Shown: positions 34,355 through 48,299 of the stretch, piece by piece
Numbering within the stretch: position 1 is the first letter of the stretch
How the letters are laid out: each line of letters opens with the position of its first letter
Assembly (NCBI GenBank): GCA_000827265.1
Contig: KN834756.1
Location: 1,206,329-1,270,328, forward strand
DNA: 64,000 nt
Direction: 5' to 3'
Origin: Collybiopsis luxurians FD-317 M1
Taxonomy: Eukaryota > Basidiomycota > Agaricomycetes > Agaricales > Omphalotaceae
The notes under the pieces: model-generated
Told to the model about the DNA's origin: nothing
Seen by the model: only the letters and a program-made list of their open reading frames with translations
Database searches by the model: none
Made by a program: the position numbers and the translations under genes

Positions 34355-35310
34355 CCCTTTCCTCCTGTTGAACTGGTCTCACAGCCATTTGAGGGTTTAC
34401 AGACGGCCTGCGACATGTTCGAGTATCTGAGTAGGATGCTCAATACAATGAAAGCGTTAGGGAGGAGGGATGTGGTCAAGGCACATAATGAGGAGAAGGA
34501 GGTGACAAAGAACATTGGGAAAGAGTTTGAGCAGAAGAAGATGTGAAATGCTTTCAGTTGTCGGATCACAAGTGAGCATTTAAATGTTTTATTATTTGTT
34601 CACTAATGGGTATCTAGATACATTAAATTTATCAAGCTCAAAGAAACAGTATCAGATTTGCCAAATGGATTGGTCAATCTTGCTGTCGGTGACATTTACG
34701 CAAAGACAAGTTCAAACTGACAACTCCTCGCACATGCGTGTTCCTTCATCTCAACCACCATCGCCACAGTGTACGACACACTCAGTGATTGCAGCCTCAT
34801 CCACTCGCTTAATGAATTAGACTGCATTGGCCTCTTCACTAACACTGTCCCCCACTCCAACCTCGTTTGCCCATAGGTGAAATGTACACCCTCATCTGGC
34901 CTACAACATGTCCCTCGTCTATCTCTCCCTTGCCTACCGTATTCTCGAATACATTATTGAGTTCATCATACTCTTCGTAAGCATGATTGGCCGGATCAAA
35001 CCCTCACCTCTGCTTCTATCCGCAACTGTTTCGGCGACCTCAAGGCCTTTCAATCGTCAATTATGGTCAGTGTTCCTGCCCTCTGGGTGATCGTTCTCAA
35101 AGAAATCATAACAAAATTGAACGCACTGAGTGGTGGGTCATGCTCTATGGCGCAATGGCGGTGAAAGGAGAGGGGCGTGCCGGTGTTGGCGAGGGGGAGC
35201 AGATGGGGTTGTGTCGAAGAATGTGAAGATGGCAATGGCAGGGAGGGTGAGGATTACTTTAAGTGATGGAGTGGAGTTGAGTGAAAAGATGTAAAAGGTT
35301 TGGAGACAGA
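34355..35310 (+). pseudogene. FAA-b, unit 1: acyl-CoA synthetase pseudogene
   Basis: Starts within the N-terminal part (VSQPFEGLQTACDMFEYLSR, ALGRRDVVKAHNEEKEVTK), then KETVSDLPNGLVNLAV, TTIATVYDTLSDC, SLNELDCIGLFTNTVPHSN, directly followed by the LEYIIEFIILFVSMIG type helix and VSVPALWVIVLKEIITKLN, ending near ERGVPVLARGS. The roughly 100 residues with the AMP-binding P-loop are absent between FTN and HSN. Frameshifts and stops are common. The N-terminal exon frame is open for 93 codons (34265-34546). Confidence 0.8.
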
Positions 35311-36285
35311 GTTGGAGACAATTTGGCAGGGTGAGTGACTTTCTTTCTATTACAGTGAATTTGATACCAATGAATCTGTGTAGGTGCTTACTAACTACCG
35401 TCTGAGAGACTTGGGGTAATTCGTGCTCCTTAGTTGTGCGCTTGACTAGTTTTATACTATGTACTTAGAATACAAATATTACTATTAGCATTCATTTTTG
35501 CGACGTCAAGGTGTCCCGCAGACCGCTGAGTGGATGATATTCCATTTGCTAGGGTTGCTGTGTTTCAAGCAGAACATGTGGAATTCATAGATGTCAAGAG
35601 TAACGAAGGTTTATGGATCCGAGGTTTTTGTCTGGGGGCTATGTACGAACGTAGCAGCGGCGAGCTGAGGTGGAGAGTGATGGTCAGGATACGGAAATTT
35701 ATGGTATGGAAGCTCAGGGCGCAGCTGCTTTGTTATCTACATTTGGCATGTAAGTAGCGATGGAGACATGTTCGTACGTGTGGAAGTCATTGCTCAGTTT
35801 CTATTTGACATAACTACGATTCCGAGTGGCATTAGAACTGGCAACAAGGGCGACTCGGGTGAAACGCATGGCGAAAAAGCCACGATGTATTCAAGATCCC
35901 CTGTTCGAATGTTTCGGATGTTATCGCAAAGCGAACAGCTTCCAAGTTGCATCGGTTTCTGTCGACGGTACTACATGCTGTGTATACATGACTGGGGCAA
36001 AAGGAAGGACCAGAAAGTGAAAGGAAGAAGCTCACGAAGTCGAGGGATTTACTCGCCATGAATCGTTTTTCAATAGCGGTCTGTATAGGAGAAGCTGTGA
36101 GTATATGAGGCCGCCGTGTGGAGTACCTACGTGTGGATGAGGCCTTCTGTTCAGTGTCGCCATGACTTAAGACTGGGAGATGAAATGGGTTAGCTCTAAG
36201 CAGAAAGGATACATCCAAAGCGCACTGAGCTCTCATAGTGACGACTACACGCCTACCGTGTTCCGGCTGAGCCGAGGGCTTTAAT
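35311..36285 (+). repeat. Linker block, unit 1
   Basis: Same block as 21501-22534. Carries the element-like text GGTTTCTGTCGACGG and the CAGTGTCGCCATGACTTAAG tract ahead of FAA-c. No gene. Confidence 0.65.
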
Positions 36286-37170
36286 TATGACGTGATTGTG
36301 TCAACTGTTCACACGTCGATTTTTACGCGGCCCGTGTTTTCCTTGCTTTGGACAAACTCTCGTTCGGTGCATACCTCCAAACCCAGCTTTTACGACTCCA
36401 GCTCCATCAAAATCAACAGCAACTCCTCTCCTAGTCATTCCTCCATCCGCCGTTGCGCCCTCTCCTCCCAACTGGTCTTGCAGCCTTTCGACGGTACAGA
36501 GACAGTGAGTAATGCGGTCGAGTATGCGAGTAGATTCATGGGACCAAGGAAACGTTGGGATAGAAATATTCGGAAAAGGTGAAAGATGAGGACAGAGATG
36601 TGGGGACAATGCTGGGGGAGGAGGTTAAGGGGAAGAAGGCGTAGAAGTAACGAGTGTGTAGGTCAGCTTTTTTCACCCCAAAGAAGCCGTATCGGATCTA
36701 GCAGCGGGATTGGTCGAATTCGGTGTCGGCAAAGGCCTGGTATTCAACATCAAACAAGCCTTAATAACAACGCATTACCCACGCATGTCCCTCCCTCTGT
36801 ACCTCCTTTGCTTTGCCAAAGTATGATCCCTCGATAATCCCGCCTCATTCACTCACTGAACAAAATAGACTGTATTCGCTTCTTTACTCATACCGAACTC
36901 TTACCTACGCTGCATGAAGGTCTCATTAACATACCTACAGTCAAGAATGTCATTTACACCAGGGAAATTAGAGTATCAGACCGGCGTGCTAGATCAAGGT
37001 GCTTTCGATAGGCGCGTTTGCGGAAGAATTCTCTCTCCTTCCTTCTCTGTTCTATGTGCTTTCTCTTCCTTAATCGTGTATTGTGTATTGGCCCTCTTCC
37101 ACCGCATTCGTACCCAATACGACGTGGATTCAAAATATAACAGTGTTCGCTGATAGGTGAATTTTTTAAC
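36286..37170 (+). pseudogene. FAA-c, unit 1: acyl-CoA synthetase N-terminal pseudogene
   Basis: First exon HTSKPSFYDSSSIKINSNSS, SSQLVLQPFDGTETVSNAVE, then LVEFGVGK, FNIKQAL and LTYLQSRMSFTPG-like text. The 3' part (about 36990-37150) resembles the chimeric end of FAA-a, so both were cut at the same point. Several stops. Not functional. Confidence 0.75.
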
Positions 37171-38408
37171 CGAGACTTTGGACTGTGTCTCCGCATGGAT
37201 TTTGGGGTGTCAAGGGCCATTTTTGCGGTTCAGAGTTATATTTTGGGCGACGAGTGCGTGAGATGGTTTCGTCGTGGGTGGTAGGCAGAGCATAACGAGC
37301 CTGATCTATGAGCTATACTATTGGGATGCGTTGGATTCGGAAGCAGAGCGGAATTGGATGGACTTTGAATTGTCACGGAACGAGCTTTGTTTGTCCTCGT
37401 TAACTGCCCAATATTCAAGATCAAGTGGCAGTGACAATGCATCAGTGTCAGAGGAAAGAATCGGCGGATGAACTGAAAGATTCTTCGTTTATGGCTGCTG
37501 TTGCTTGAATTTGCGCTGACGGGGTTAATGTCGGTGTCCGTGTTAAGGATATGTATCGTTGTACTTGCGTGGGTGAAAGTCATTATGATGGGACAACGTT
37601 CTGGTTCTGGGCACATGTACAAGCGTTCTGGGCTAATTCTAAGCACAGCATGCCGTACCAGATAGTTTGCCGGTATCTTGGCTTTTGTTTATCAATTGGA
37701 GTTTGTCCGGAAGTATGTCAAGAATTGCACCCTCCTAAATAAGCAGAAAACTCGTTCCTAACCAGCGTTCAGCGTTGTAACCGGGGAGAATGACGAGGCG
37801 CTATTCGCTGGCTGAGCCTTTCGGACTGTCGTTGGTTATTGGTTCATGTAAACCATCCATTTAATTATTCGGCCCCAGTTCTCGGCGGAGTGATTACTGA
37901 ATGCGCCGGACTGGAGGTTTTGCAGCATGTTTCGATGCCTGTCAGACGGAATAAGAACTTCCAACGAGAAAGGAGTGAGGCTCAAACGTGTTCCATACAA
38001 ACGAGGCGTTGGCACTAATTGGCCTGCTGATCATTATCAAACTCCGGTATTGAGTTCGGTTCGTCGACGAGAACGATGTTGTCGTCGATCTATTGATTCA
38101 ACAGCTTTCCGAGAGAATCAGAAATGAACTTGACAAGGCGCTCGATCCAAGATCCGATTACGGCAGAACATAGTGAACAGTATATAAAGAGGGCTCATAT
38201 GCTTCGAATGGGCGGTATCGCTCATATCATGGATCAAGGAAATAGGTGTGTAAATTTCAAGATAGTGTGAACCAAGCTAAATTCGACCAGTGACTTGCAA
38301 CTTTCAAGAGGCTTGTCAGCTAACTTCACTCAGCCCGACAATAATAATTCAAGGTATGTCATAACTCGGGTCGCAAGTAGTACCGTGCAGTAACATAATA
38401 TTTGAAGC
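37171..38408 (+). repeat. Tail block and NLR2 promoter region, unit 1
   Basis: Uninterrupted reference version of the tail. Contains the TATA box at 38181 and a conserved region up to the NLR2 start codon. No gene. Confidence 0.65.
38181..38189 (+). promoter_or_regulatory. TATA box of NLR2
   Basis: TATATAAAG 228 bases before the NLR2 start codon, in the same context as the box of NLR1. Confidence 0.7.
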
Positions 38409-41400
38409 ATGTTCCAAAATGCAACCAACTTCAACATTCGAGGAGGTAACTTCAATGTAGGTGACCAGGTACATATCAGTGGGGGGAACATCAACATTGG
38501 GGACCAGGTTCATATTGGTGAGTGGAACACTATGAATGAATACTTTTACTAACTTTTGAAGAATAGATTTCGCCACCGGAAATGCAATCCTTTCAAAAAT
38601 ACCTTATTCACCTCAAGCATTTTTTGATACGGATTTAGGCATTCAATATGCCCGCAGATCCTGTACTCCGGGCACCAGAGTTCAAGTTCTAGAGGAGATT
38701 AAAGCTTGGGCAATGTCATCCGATCCCAACAGTCCCTCAGCATACTGGATATCAGGGATGGCTGGAACAGGCAAAAGCACCATTGCAATGTCCACTTGCA
38801 AAATACTGAGAAGTCAGAATATTCTTGCCGGGTCTTTTTTTTGCTCTCGGCAGATTGCAGAATGCAGAGATTATCGACGGATTATCCCAACTTTGTGCTA
38901 CCAATTGGCAAAGGTCTCTTATACATTTGCGACTGCACTTGTGGCAATCCTGAACAAAGATTTTGACATTGTTCACAAAGAGCCCTCTGAGCAAATAAAG
39001 CATCTATTAATTAAACCCTGGGAAGATGTCAGAATATTTTTCAACCCAGGCCCACTCATTTTTGTCATAGATGCCCTTGATGAGTGCCAAAGTATTTCAG
39101 TAGTATTGAAGCCCTTGGTGGAGGCCATTCAGAATAACCAGTTTGAGGGTCTCAACTTCTTATTCACCAGTCGTCCTGATCAAGAGATTAATCACAGGAT
39201 GCGTAGTACAGTGCCAAATTTGGATCCAATCTACAAACTTGAAGTGAAGGAGTTCATCCTTCACCAAGTAGAATATAGTTTTGTCAGGAATGACATCAAG
39301 ATATATATTGAACGGGAACTGAAAGATATCATTCAAATGGAACAGGAGGTTGAACATCTTACTGATCTATCTGGGAAGCTGTTTATTTATGCAGCAACTG
39401 TTGTAAAATTTGTGAAAAGCGGTCATGGGATTACAAGACAGAAACAGAGGCTAGTAAAGTCATTAGACAATCAAGGAAAGTCTGAAGACTTGAAGGCACT
39501 GTATAGTAGTATTGTAATGAGTGCAATGTCCCAGAATGATTCCGATGAGATCAAGGAAGACTGGATGATCATTCATACAATCATTTCTCTAGCAAGCCCA
39601 CTGTCATGCAATGCTGTTGCTAAACTTATGAGGTTACAGGAAGATGTTGTAAAAGGTCTTATGGAAAGACTTCAGGCTGTATTTTATATATCGGAGACTG
39701 ACAAAGCTGTGTTTACATTTCATGCATCATTCCCTGAATTCATCATAAACAGTTCCAGTTCCCACAAAGTGGCCTATGATGCAACTATACAACATTACCA
39801 TTTGAGTTTGGCATGTTTCACAACTTTGAGTCAGCTGGGGTTTAATATGTGTGATCATCCCTCTTCATTTGTACCTGATGCCAAAGTTGAAGGTTTTGCG
39901 GAAAGAGTTGCAGAGAGAATTAGTGAAACACTGAAATATTCTTGCCAGTACTTCAGTGTTCATTGCATTCAATGCAGTCAGGACAATGACATTCAGCCAT
40001 ATTTGGATAAATTTTTGAAGGAAAAGGGTGTATACTGGATTGAAGCCATGAGTGTGATGAATCAGTTGGAAAGGTGTGGACAAGCTATGAACCAGCTAGT
40101 TCGTGTGAGTATAAATTATATTTAATATTAGTATTTCGAGTGTGTAACATCCCCAATAGAAATTCCTGCAAAATCCAAGGATGGAGTTGACCACAGCGAT
40201 GCTACAGAATCTGCACAAGCTCCTTGTAATTTTTGGTGGCAGTCCAAGAAAAGGCATTACTCCACATTTATATATTAGTATCTTGCCATTTTGGGACAAT
40301 AAGTTCAATTTCCAGCCACACATTGCAAAGGGAATCATGATAGAGTGTAGAAGTAGATTCACTCAAAGTGAACCTATGACAGTTTTCAAAGTAGATTGTT
40401 CCCTCTCTTGTCTTGCATTGTCTCCTGATGGTAATCATTTTCTTATTGGAGGATCCAAGAATCCTTGGCAAATTGTGGATGCCACCACTGGTGTGCAGTC
40501 AGTTGTTTCACTTGATCGCACTATCTCTTGTCATCACAAATCCCTAGCATTCTCACCTGATGGCAACAGAATTGTGTGGTATCACAACAAAATAATAAAA
40601 ATTTGGGATGCAGCAACTGGAGCCGAGTTATTGGAACTGACCAACACCAAACCTAAAGTTGAATATGTATATGCCTCATTTTTGGTAGATGGAAGTAGAG
40701 TGATTTCAGTTTCTGATAATGCAACCCTTGAAATCTGGGACTCCTGGACTGGTGCAATACTGCATCAGTTTCAAATGTGGAATAACGAAGAAGTTCTCTC
40801 AGTAGCACTTTCTCCTGATGGTACTAAAATTGCTTTATGCTCCGATACGTCACTGGAGACCTGGAATATCGGTGTCTGGAATGTTCTCACAGGGCAACCA
40901 GTAAGCCAATTCGGAGGAAGTGATTCACCCAATGAAATGGCATTTTCTTCAGATGGAGCCAATCTTTTGACTTTCTGTATGAGGGTTGCTGATGCCAGCT
41001 GGATCCAGAAGGTTTCTTTGATTATCTATGAAGTCAACACAGGTACACAGGTGGGGAGTTGTACTTTGGACTGGGAATTGGAAGATGATTATATAAATGC
41101 ATTGGCATTGTCTCCTAATGGATCCCGAGCTCTGCTTGGTTTTGATTCTGGAGTAGGGCAAGTCTTTGATATCCCTTCATGTAAACCTTCGGGAAGTCCT
41201 CTTCAATGGCACAATAGTGCAATCTACCATATAACTTTTTCTCCTGATGGAAGTAAGATTGTATCCAGCTCACGTGACAGAACAATAAAAATCTGGGATG
41301 CTGCTGTCACTGTTGATGTCAATTCAGATAGACAGAGTGTACATTCAGTATCATTTGATTCAGATGGAACAAGGGTTTTGGTTGTGGATGAGCAAGGAAA

Positions 41401-42797
41401 ATTAGAAATTTGGGATGCCATTTCAGGGGACCAGTGTGCTGGGCTTGTGTCACAAGAAGACTATCAAAGGGAGGCCAATTCGCTGAGTGGATATGAATAT
41501 GGCACCCCCTGGGAAGTCAAGTCAGTAGTATGTGCACCTGATCAGACTATGATAGGGGTAATTTTCAGGGGTGGTGGAGCCAGAATTTGGAATGCCATTA
41601 CCGCTACACCACTACGTGATTACCAGTATGGTGAATTTTCCCTATGGTGCATAGCATTTTCTCATGATGCCTCTAAAGTTGTATTAGGCGATTCATGAGG
41701 ATCAGTGAGAATTTGGGATACCACTCTAAGTAGTGACCTGGGTGGTCTGTCATTTCCCCCCCTGGAGGGTGTGGTTCAGTTTGTAAAATTTTCTCTGGAT
41801 GACACTAAGATTGTTGCTGGGGATTCCAAAGGAAGAGTACACCTCTGGGATGCAGTGACAGGTATGCAGTTGGCTAAAAACAGTTATTCTGGATATTTTC
41901 AGGCCATCTCTCCAGATGGAACCAAACTTGCAATTAGTTGGAATGGGAGCGACCTATATCTACATGACACTGCTGCAAGTGCAGGGAATGAGATAATCAT
42001 ACAGGATTACAGTTACCACAAAATTGTGATATTTTCTCCTAATAGTACCCAAATTTTAACTTCTGGTTCAGAAAAAATGAAGATTTGGGATGTTAATACT
42101 GGGCAACTGTGCCACACCCTAGAGGGTCACACTGATGAGGTACATTCAGTAGCATTTTCAACTGATGGAACTAGGATTGTATCCAGGTCTAAAGATCAGA
42201 CTGTGAGAGTATGGGATTCTGCTACAGGTGCCCAGCTGGGTTGGCCCCTATGGGTCCATGACTCTGTGATAACTTGTGTAGCTCTTTCTTATGATGGAAG
42301 TAAGATTGTGTCATGTTCTCGGGATAGTACTGTGAGAATTTGGAATGTTGCTGCATATGTGCAGTTGCCAGGAAACGACTGGGATTTGGATCAATCATCA
42401 GCGTCAACTGTAGCGGCATTTAATAATGGTAGGGGTTCATTTTTCCAACTCTAAATACTTCCTCTTTCCTAAAATGATTTTAGATCATGAAAATTGGACT
42501 ATCACCGGTGATGGATGGATCAAGTTTCCTAGTAATCCGATTCCTATTGTTTGGATTCCCCCATCTTATCGCAAGAATCTCTTTACTCCTGGGTCGCAAT
42601 GTATTATATCAAGTAAAGGATACACTAAGCTATCTTTTCGGGACTGTGTGTATGGGGAAGACTGGGCCAGTTGTATTAAGGATTCTTCTAATGAACCAGG
42701 TGGTGAAGGATTCTTAGCCAGGGAACTGAGGACTACTGCAATGGCCAGTGATACATATGCAAATGCAAAAAGGAGAAAGAGAGATGATGACCTGTAG
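38409..42797 (+). pseudogene. NLR2: NACHT-WD40 gene with one nonsense codon
   Basis: Same gene layout as NLR1: exons 38409-38517, 38567-40104, 40160-42428 and 42484-42797, all joins in frame (1410 codons). Walker A GMAGTGKS, Walker B LIFVIDALDEC and sensor FLFTSRP are intact. The N-terminal exon is five codons longer than in NLR1, with an extra SGGNIN between the GDQV-I units. A single TGA at 41696-41698 falls in the tenth WD40 repeat (VVLGDS, then stop), where NLR1 has VVLGDWEGSV; the frame is open again right after it. If expressed, a 1061-residue protein with the full NACHT domain and about nine WD40 repeats would result. Sequencing error or very recent loss are alternatives. The exon 2 length is the same as in NLR1 (1538). 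Confidence 0.9.
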
Positions 42798-43500
42798 CAA
42801 GGAGAAAGAGTAGTAGTGGTTTATGAGAAGGGCGGGTGGATGGTGGTATGTATGGCTTTAAAAGTTGGTATTGAAAGTTCACAGTGAATTTATTCTGTTA
42901 TGCATTTTCCCTTTTACCTCTCACCTTGATCTCCAGTATGTATAAACCTTTCGCATTGTTAGTAAGTACAGTGGCGGTATCTTTTTCAATATGCAGTCCT
43001 TTTCACCAACACTTGCCGGTTGAGTATTTGGATAACTTGGATATGAAGGATAATACATTATCAGGATGCTGGAATAAACTTGAGGCTGCCGATCATTAAG
43101 AGAAAGTGAAGAATAAAGATCTTCACCGCAACACATTCAAAATTTGCTAATGTAATTGAGAAAGTAAGTATCGCTGGCTTCAGTACGTGACTGTGTACAT
43201 GTGTAGCCGTGATAAAAGGACTGGGGGAAGGAGTTCAAAGCGAAAGAACAGGGATTGAACAAGTGTATGCATTTTGGAGGTTCTGCAATAACTGTCTAAA
43301 TAATAAGATTATCACCTATAGAGTACATACTCATTGATAATAGCTTTTGCTCAGCCTTGATCCGAGTTATGTTGAGCAAAATGCAGAAGGAGTATATACA
43401 AAGCGCACTAAGCTGCTATGGCCAAAAAAGGCTGGCCATGTTCCGGGCCGGGCCGAGGCTCAATTTGAACATGACATCATTGCATCTAGACTTTCAACCA
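42798..43500 (+). repeat. 3' flank and spacer, unit 2
   Basis: Same as 30885-31590; no gene. Confidence 0.6.
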
Positions 43501-45645
43501 ACAACTTTAGCGTGGCCACAATGCACACCTCCAATCCCAATGCCTGCGTGTACGAGTCAGGCTCTATGGAGATCAGCACCAACCTCCCAGAAGGTGTATT
43601 CCCTGTTTGCCATTGTGCCTGCTCTTCCCAACAAGTCTTGCAGCCATTCGACGATTTAGAGATGATTTTCGATGTGCTTGAGTATTCGAGTAGGATGCAT
43701 GGGACAAGGAAGGTGTTAGGGTGGAGAGATGTGTCCAAGGTACATCATTAGGAGAGGGAGGCAACAATGAATGTCAGAAAAGAGGAGAAAAGGATAAATT
43801 TTCTGGTTGTCAGGTGAGTGTTTGAACACTTTATGAATGGAGTGTACGCTAATAGGTGCAAATTAATAGATACATCAATTATATTGAACTGAAAGAGACT
43901 GTATCAAATTTGGCACATGAACTGGTCAAACTCGGCGTTGGAGAAGAGCAACTGTTCATCATCAATGCACAAACAAGCCCTACCTGGCAACTTGCCCACA
44001 CATATTTTGCCATCTCCACTACTATCGCAACAGAGTACAGCACGCTCAGTGAGTCCAGCCTCATCTACTCACTCAATAAACCCAGCTGCATTAGATCCTT
44101 CACGAACACTGTCACCCAATCCAACCTTGTAGCATCTATGGGTGCCTTGTACACCCTCCTAGGCCATCATTTGACCTACAACAACTCGCACATGGCCCAC
44201 CCCCTCCTTGCATATGTCCTCGAGTATATTGTCGAGTTCATCATGCTCTTTGTCAGCATGACCACCGGTTATGGCCAGGTCAAAACCCTCACCTCTTCTT
44301 CCATCCGCAGCTGTCTTGGCAACCTTGAGACCTTCTGACTGTCCACCATAGTCAGTATTCCTTCTGTCTGGTAACCCATTTGCAAAGGGGTCATAGCAAA
44401 GATGAATGCAAGTGGTAGGTTGAGGAAGAGCGTATTTTATGTAGCGGCGACAGTGAAGGAGAGGGGCATGCCGATATTGGCAAAGGCAGCGGATGGGGTG
44501 GTGTTGAAGAATGTGAGGAAGGCGACCGAGGAAGGTTGAGGACTACGTTGAGTGGTGGATGGGTTGAGTGAGGAGATGCCAATCTTTTGTATATGGTGTT
44601 GGTGATGATTTTAAAGGGTGAGTATTGTTCTCTTTACCGTATTTTTTCTGGTGGCTTGGGTGCTGATGAATTTGCGTAGGCTACAGGATGATGGAATCCT
44701 GTGTGATGTTTACAGTTATTGCTTCTGGAAACAATAAGGTATTCCTCTGTCAGGTTGCCCGTCCCGAATGTAAAGATCACATTGTTGGATGTTTAGGCAG
44801 TTGGGTGCATTCCAGATCCATGTGAGGAGGAGCGGAACAAGCGGAGGTTATCTCAGGGTGAGTCCTTTGGTTCATTATGCTTTGGGTGTTTTTATTTGTG
44901 TCCAGGGAAGTTTCATACTGATGAGTGAATGCTCTTTACCAGGTGAGGTATGCATCCACGGACCCTCCATCACCCAGCTATTTTAAGTGAACCGATTCAA
45001 ACCAGGATATGACAATCTTCCCGCAGGATGGGTGGTTCAGGGGGGGTGATGTGGGCCTGTGGAATCCTGATGAGACATTGAGTTTCACTCATCGACGAGT
45101 TTTTTATTCCTCCCAATGATGAAGCAGACATGGGAGAGTGTATGAGTTAAATGTTGAATGCTGGTTAACCTCAAATATATTAGCATTAAAACTTTGTTAA
45201 ACCTCAATGGAGAAATGAACTCCTCCTTCATTCGCATTTTCCTTCCCTCTCGTTCAAGTTCTTCCCTCTCCTTCCCCATCTCCTGTTCCTCTGGCACAAT
45301 TGACCACTGTAACCTTCTCTCCCCTTTCGAACCATACATCACCCTCGAGTGCCCTAAATATGGAAACAAATCCTGTAATTACCTTGCCAGCATTTGCATC
45401 TATGCGACTCTGAATGTCAAGCCTCTCTTTGCAACTGTTATTCCAAATTCCCATACATGTTCTTCCAACTCGATCGCCATCACCACAGCGTACAACATCC
45501 TTGGTGACTCCAACCTCACTCACTACTGAGTCAGTCAATATAATGCAGTCTCTTCACCAACACTGAGCTCTGCAAAAAGTCCTCGCTGACATGCCTACAG
45601 TCAAGTACATTGTTTACAACTGGGAAAAAAGAAAAATTTGGTGGA
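43501..45645 (+). pseudogene. FAA-a, unit 2: acyl-CoA synthetase pseudogene
   Basis: First exon MHTSNPNACVYESGSMEIST, QPFDDLEMIFDVLEYSSRM, RKVLGWRDVSKVHH (43522-43751). A 160-codon open stretch (43856-44338) carries ELKETVSNLAHELVKLGVGE, NAQTSPTWQLAHTYFAISTT, SLIYSLNKPSCIRSFTNTVT then directly SNLVASMGALYTLLGHHLTY and LLAYVLEYIVEFIMLF. This is the best evidence for the identity and for the internal deletion of the P-loop region. Later pieces: GPSITQLF, DGWFRGGDVGLWNPDET, and the chimeric end with TTAYNILGDSNLTH. Confidence 0.85.
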
Positions 45646-46319
45646 TAAGATTGGGAGTGTTAGGCTACAATAGATGAACTGTTTGCTCTGCAAAGGAATT
45701 CTTCTCTCTTTCTCTGTTCTGTCTCCATCTTCTGTAATCCCATATCATGTATTGGTACATTACTTGATCATGTTTCATCCGTCTCACCCTAAGATGGAGC
45801 TGATCTTTTGCATTCCATTTTCGATAAAAGAATTCAAACTGAACCCTCTTTGCCTCCTAAGGGATCTCCCACATTCAATCGTCGCGCGCATTGCAGGCAT
45901 TTTGGTCAGTTATCATAAGATACTTTTTATGTATGATCACTGACTAGAGCTGTAACGAGTACAGTGCTTTCAATATTGAAAATATAATAAATATAATATA
46001 ACACACTTGTAAAGAGAAAATAAACATAATGCAATTTTGCAAACATGAAGCAGTCCATACTTGCGTCCTTCCTGATCCCGACTACCGAACTTATTCTTCT
46101 TAGAGATGGAATGCTGTGATGCAAGACTCTATTAACAACTACCTTGCAAAATCCAGTGCCAACAATGGGAACCACAATTTCCAGAATGGGTACCTGGAGC
46201 TCATTTTTAGTGCAGCTTGATCTATTTTGTAAACATTGCTTGCCTATGTCTTATCCTTCAAATATTTTTGGTGCCAGTTAGATGTAAATTTGACATTGAA
46301 TGGCAAGCCCTTGGCCACC
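45646..46319 (+). repeat. Spacer between FAA-a and FAA-b, unit 2
   Basis: Same block as 33661-34354; no gene. Confidence 0.6.
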
Positions 46320-47300
46320 GTTGCACCCTTTCTTCCTGTCTGACTGGTCTCACAGCCATTTGAGGGTTTACAGATGGCCTGCAACATGTTCAAGTATCTG
46401 AGTAGGACACTCAATACAATGAAAGTGTTAGGGAGGAGGGATGTGGTCAAGGCACATAATGAGGAGAAGGAGGTGACAAAGAATGTTGGGAAAGAGTTTG
46501 AGCAGAAGAAGACATGAAATGCTTTAAGTTGTTGGATCACAAGTGAGTGTTTAAATGTTTTATTATTTGTTCACTAATGGGTATCTAGATACATTAAATT
46601 TATTGAGCTCAAAGAAACAGTATCAGATTTGCCAAATGGATTGGTCAAACTTGCCGTCGGTGACATTTACACAAAGACAAGTTCAAACTGACAACTCCTT
46701 GCACATGCGTGTTCCTCCATCTCAACCACCATCGCCACAGTGCACAACACACTCAGTGATTGTGGCCTCATCCACTCGCTTAATGAATTAGACTGCACTG
46801 GCCTCTTCACTAACACTATCGCCCACTCCAACCTTGTTTGCCCATAGGTGAACTGTACACCCTCATCTGGCCTACAACATGTCCCTCGCCTATCTCTCCC
46901 TTGCCTACCATATTCTCGAATACATTATTGAGTTCATCATACTCTTTGTAAGCATGATTGGCTGCATCAAAACCCTCACCTCTGCTTCTATTCTCAACTG
47001 TCTCAGCAACCTCAAGGTTTTCTGATTGTCAAGTATGGTTGGTGTGCCTGCCCTCTGGGTAATCGTTCTCAAAGAAATCATAACAAAGTTGAATGAGTGG
47101 TGGGTCGAGGAAGAGTGTGCTCTATGGCGCAATGCTGGTGAAGGAGAGGGGTGTGCCGGTGTTGGCGAAGGGGAGCAGATGGGTTCTGTTGAAGGATGTG
47201 AAGGTGGCAACGGTGGGGAGGGTGGGGAAAACCTTAAGTGGTAGAGTGGAGTTGAGTGAAGTGATGTAAAAGGTTTGGATACGGTGTTGGTGACAATTTG
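46320..47300 (+). pseudogene. FAA-b, unit 2: acyl-CoA synthetase pseudogene
   Basis: Same pieces as FAA-b of unit 1, with more C-to-T type changes. Readable: SQPFEGLQMACNMFKYLSR, KETVSDLPNGLVKLAVG, VPALWVIVLKEIITKLNEWW. The P-loop region is missing. Not functional. Confidence 0.75.
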
Positions 47301-48299
47301 ACAGGGTGAGTGACTTTTTTTCTATTACGGTGGATTTGGTACCAATGAATCTGCATAGGTGCTTACTAACTACCATTTGAGAACCTTGGGGTTATTTGCA
47401 CTCCTTAGTTGGTGCGTCTGACTAGCTTTATACTATGTACTGGGAATACAAATATTTTTATTAGCATTTATTTTTGCAACCTCAAAGTATCCCGCAGACC
47501 ACTGAGTAGATCTTATTCCATTTGCAGGTGAATTTTATCATCTTATGGTTGCTGTGTCTGTAGCAGAACATGTGGAATTCATAGATGTTAAGAGTAGCAA
47601 AGGTTTATGGATACGAGGTTTGTGTCTGGAGACTACATATGAATGTAGCAGTGACAAGTTGAGGCAGAGAGTGATGATCAGGATACGGAAATTTACAGTA
47701 TGGAAGCTCAGGGCGCAGCTGCTTTGTTATCTACATCTGGTATGTATGTAGGGAAGGAGACATATTCGTATGCGTGGATGACTTTGCGCAGTTTCCATTT
47801 GACATAACTATGATTCTGAGTGACATCAGAACTGACAACAAGGGTGAAGCAGGTGAAATGCAATGTAAAAAAGCCATGATGTATTCAAAAACTCCTGTTT
47901 GAAGGTTTTGAATGTTGTCGCGAAGCAAACAGCTTCCAAGTAGCAACAGTTTCGGTCGAGGGGACTACGTAGTATGTATACATGGCAGGGACAAAAAAAA
48001 AGGATCAGAAAGTGAAGGGATGAAGCTGAGAAACTTGAGAGATTTACTGGCTCTGAATCACTTAGCAATAGCAGTCTGTATAGGAGAAGCAGTGGGTATT
48101 TAAGGTTGCCTGTGTGGAGCTCCTCTGCGTGGATGGGGCCTCTTGTTCAGCGTCGCCATGACTTAAGACTGGAAGATGAAATAGGTCAGCTCTACGCAGA
48201 AGGGGTATATCCACAGCGCACTGAGCTCTTTAAGCTGTAGTGACAACAATGCGCCTATTGTGTTCTGGCCAAGCCGGGGACTTCTATTGTGACTTGATC
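47301..48299 (+). repeat. Linker block, unit 2
   Basis: Same block as 21501-22534 and 35311-36285; no gene. Confidence 0.6.

Noticed and set aside
41696..41698. TGA as a recoded (selenocysteine or readthrough) codon in NLR2
   Set aside because: NLR1 and NLR3 have Trp-Glu at this place and no recoding signal is seen; a plain mutation is simpler, and most fungi of this group lack selenoproteins.
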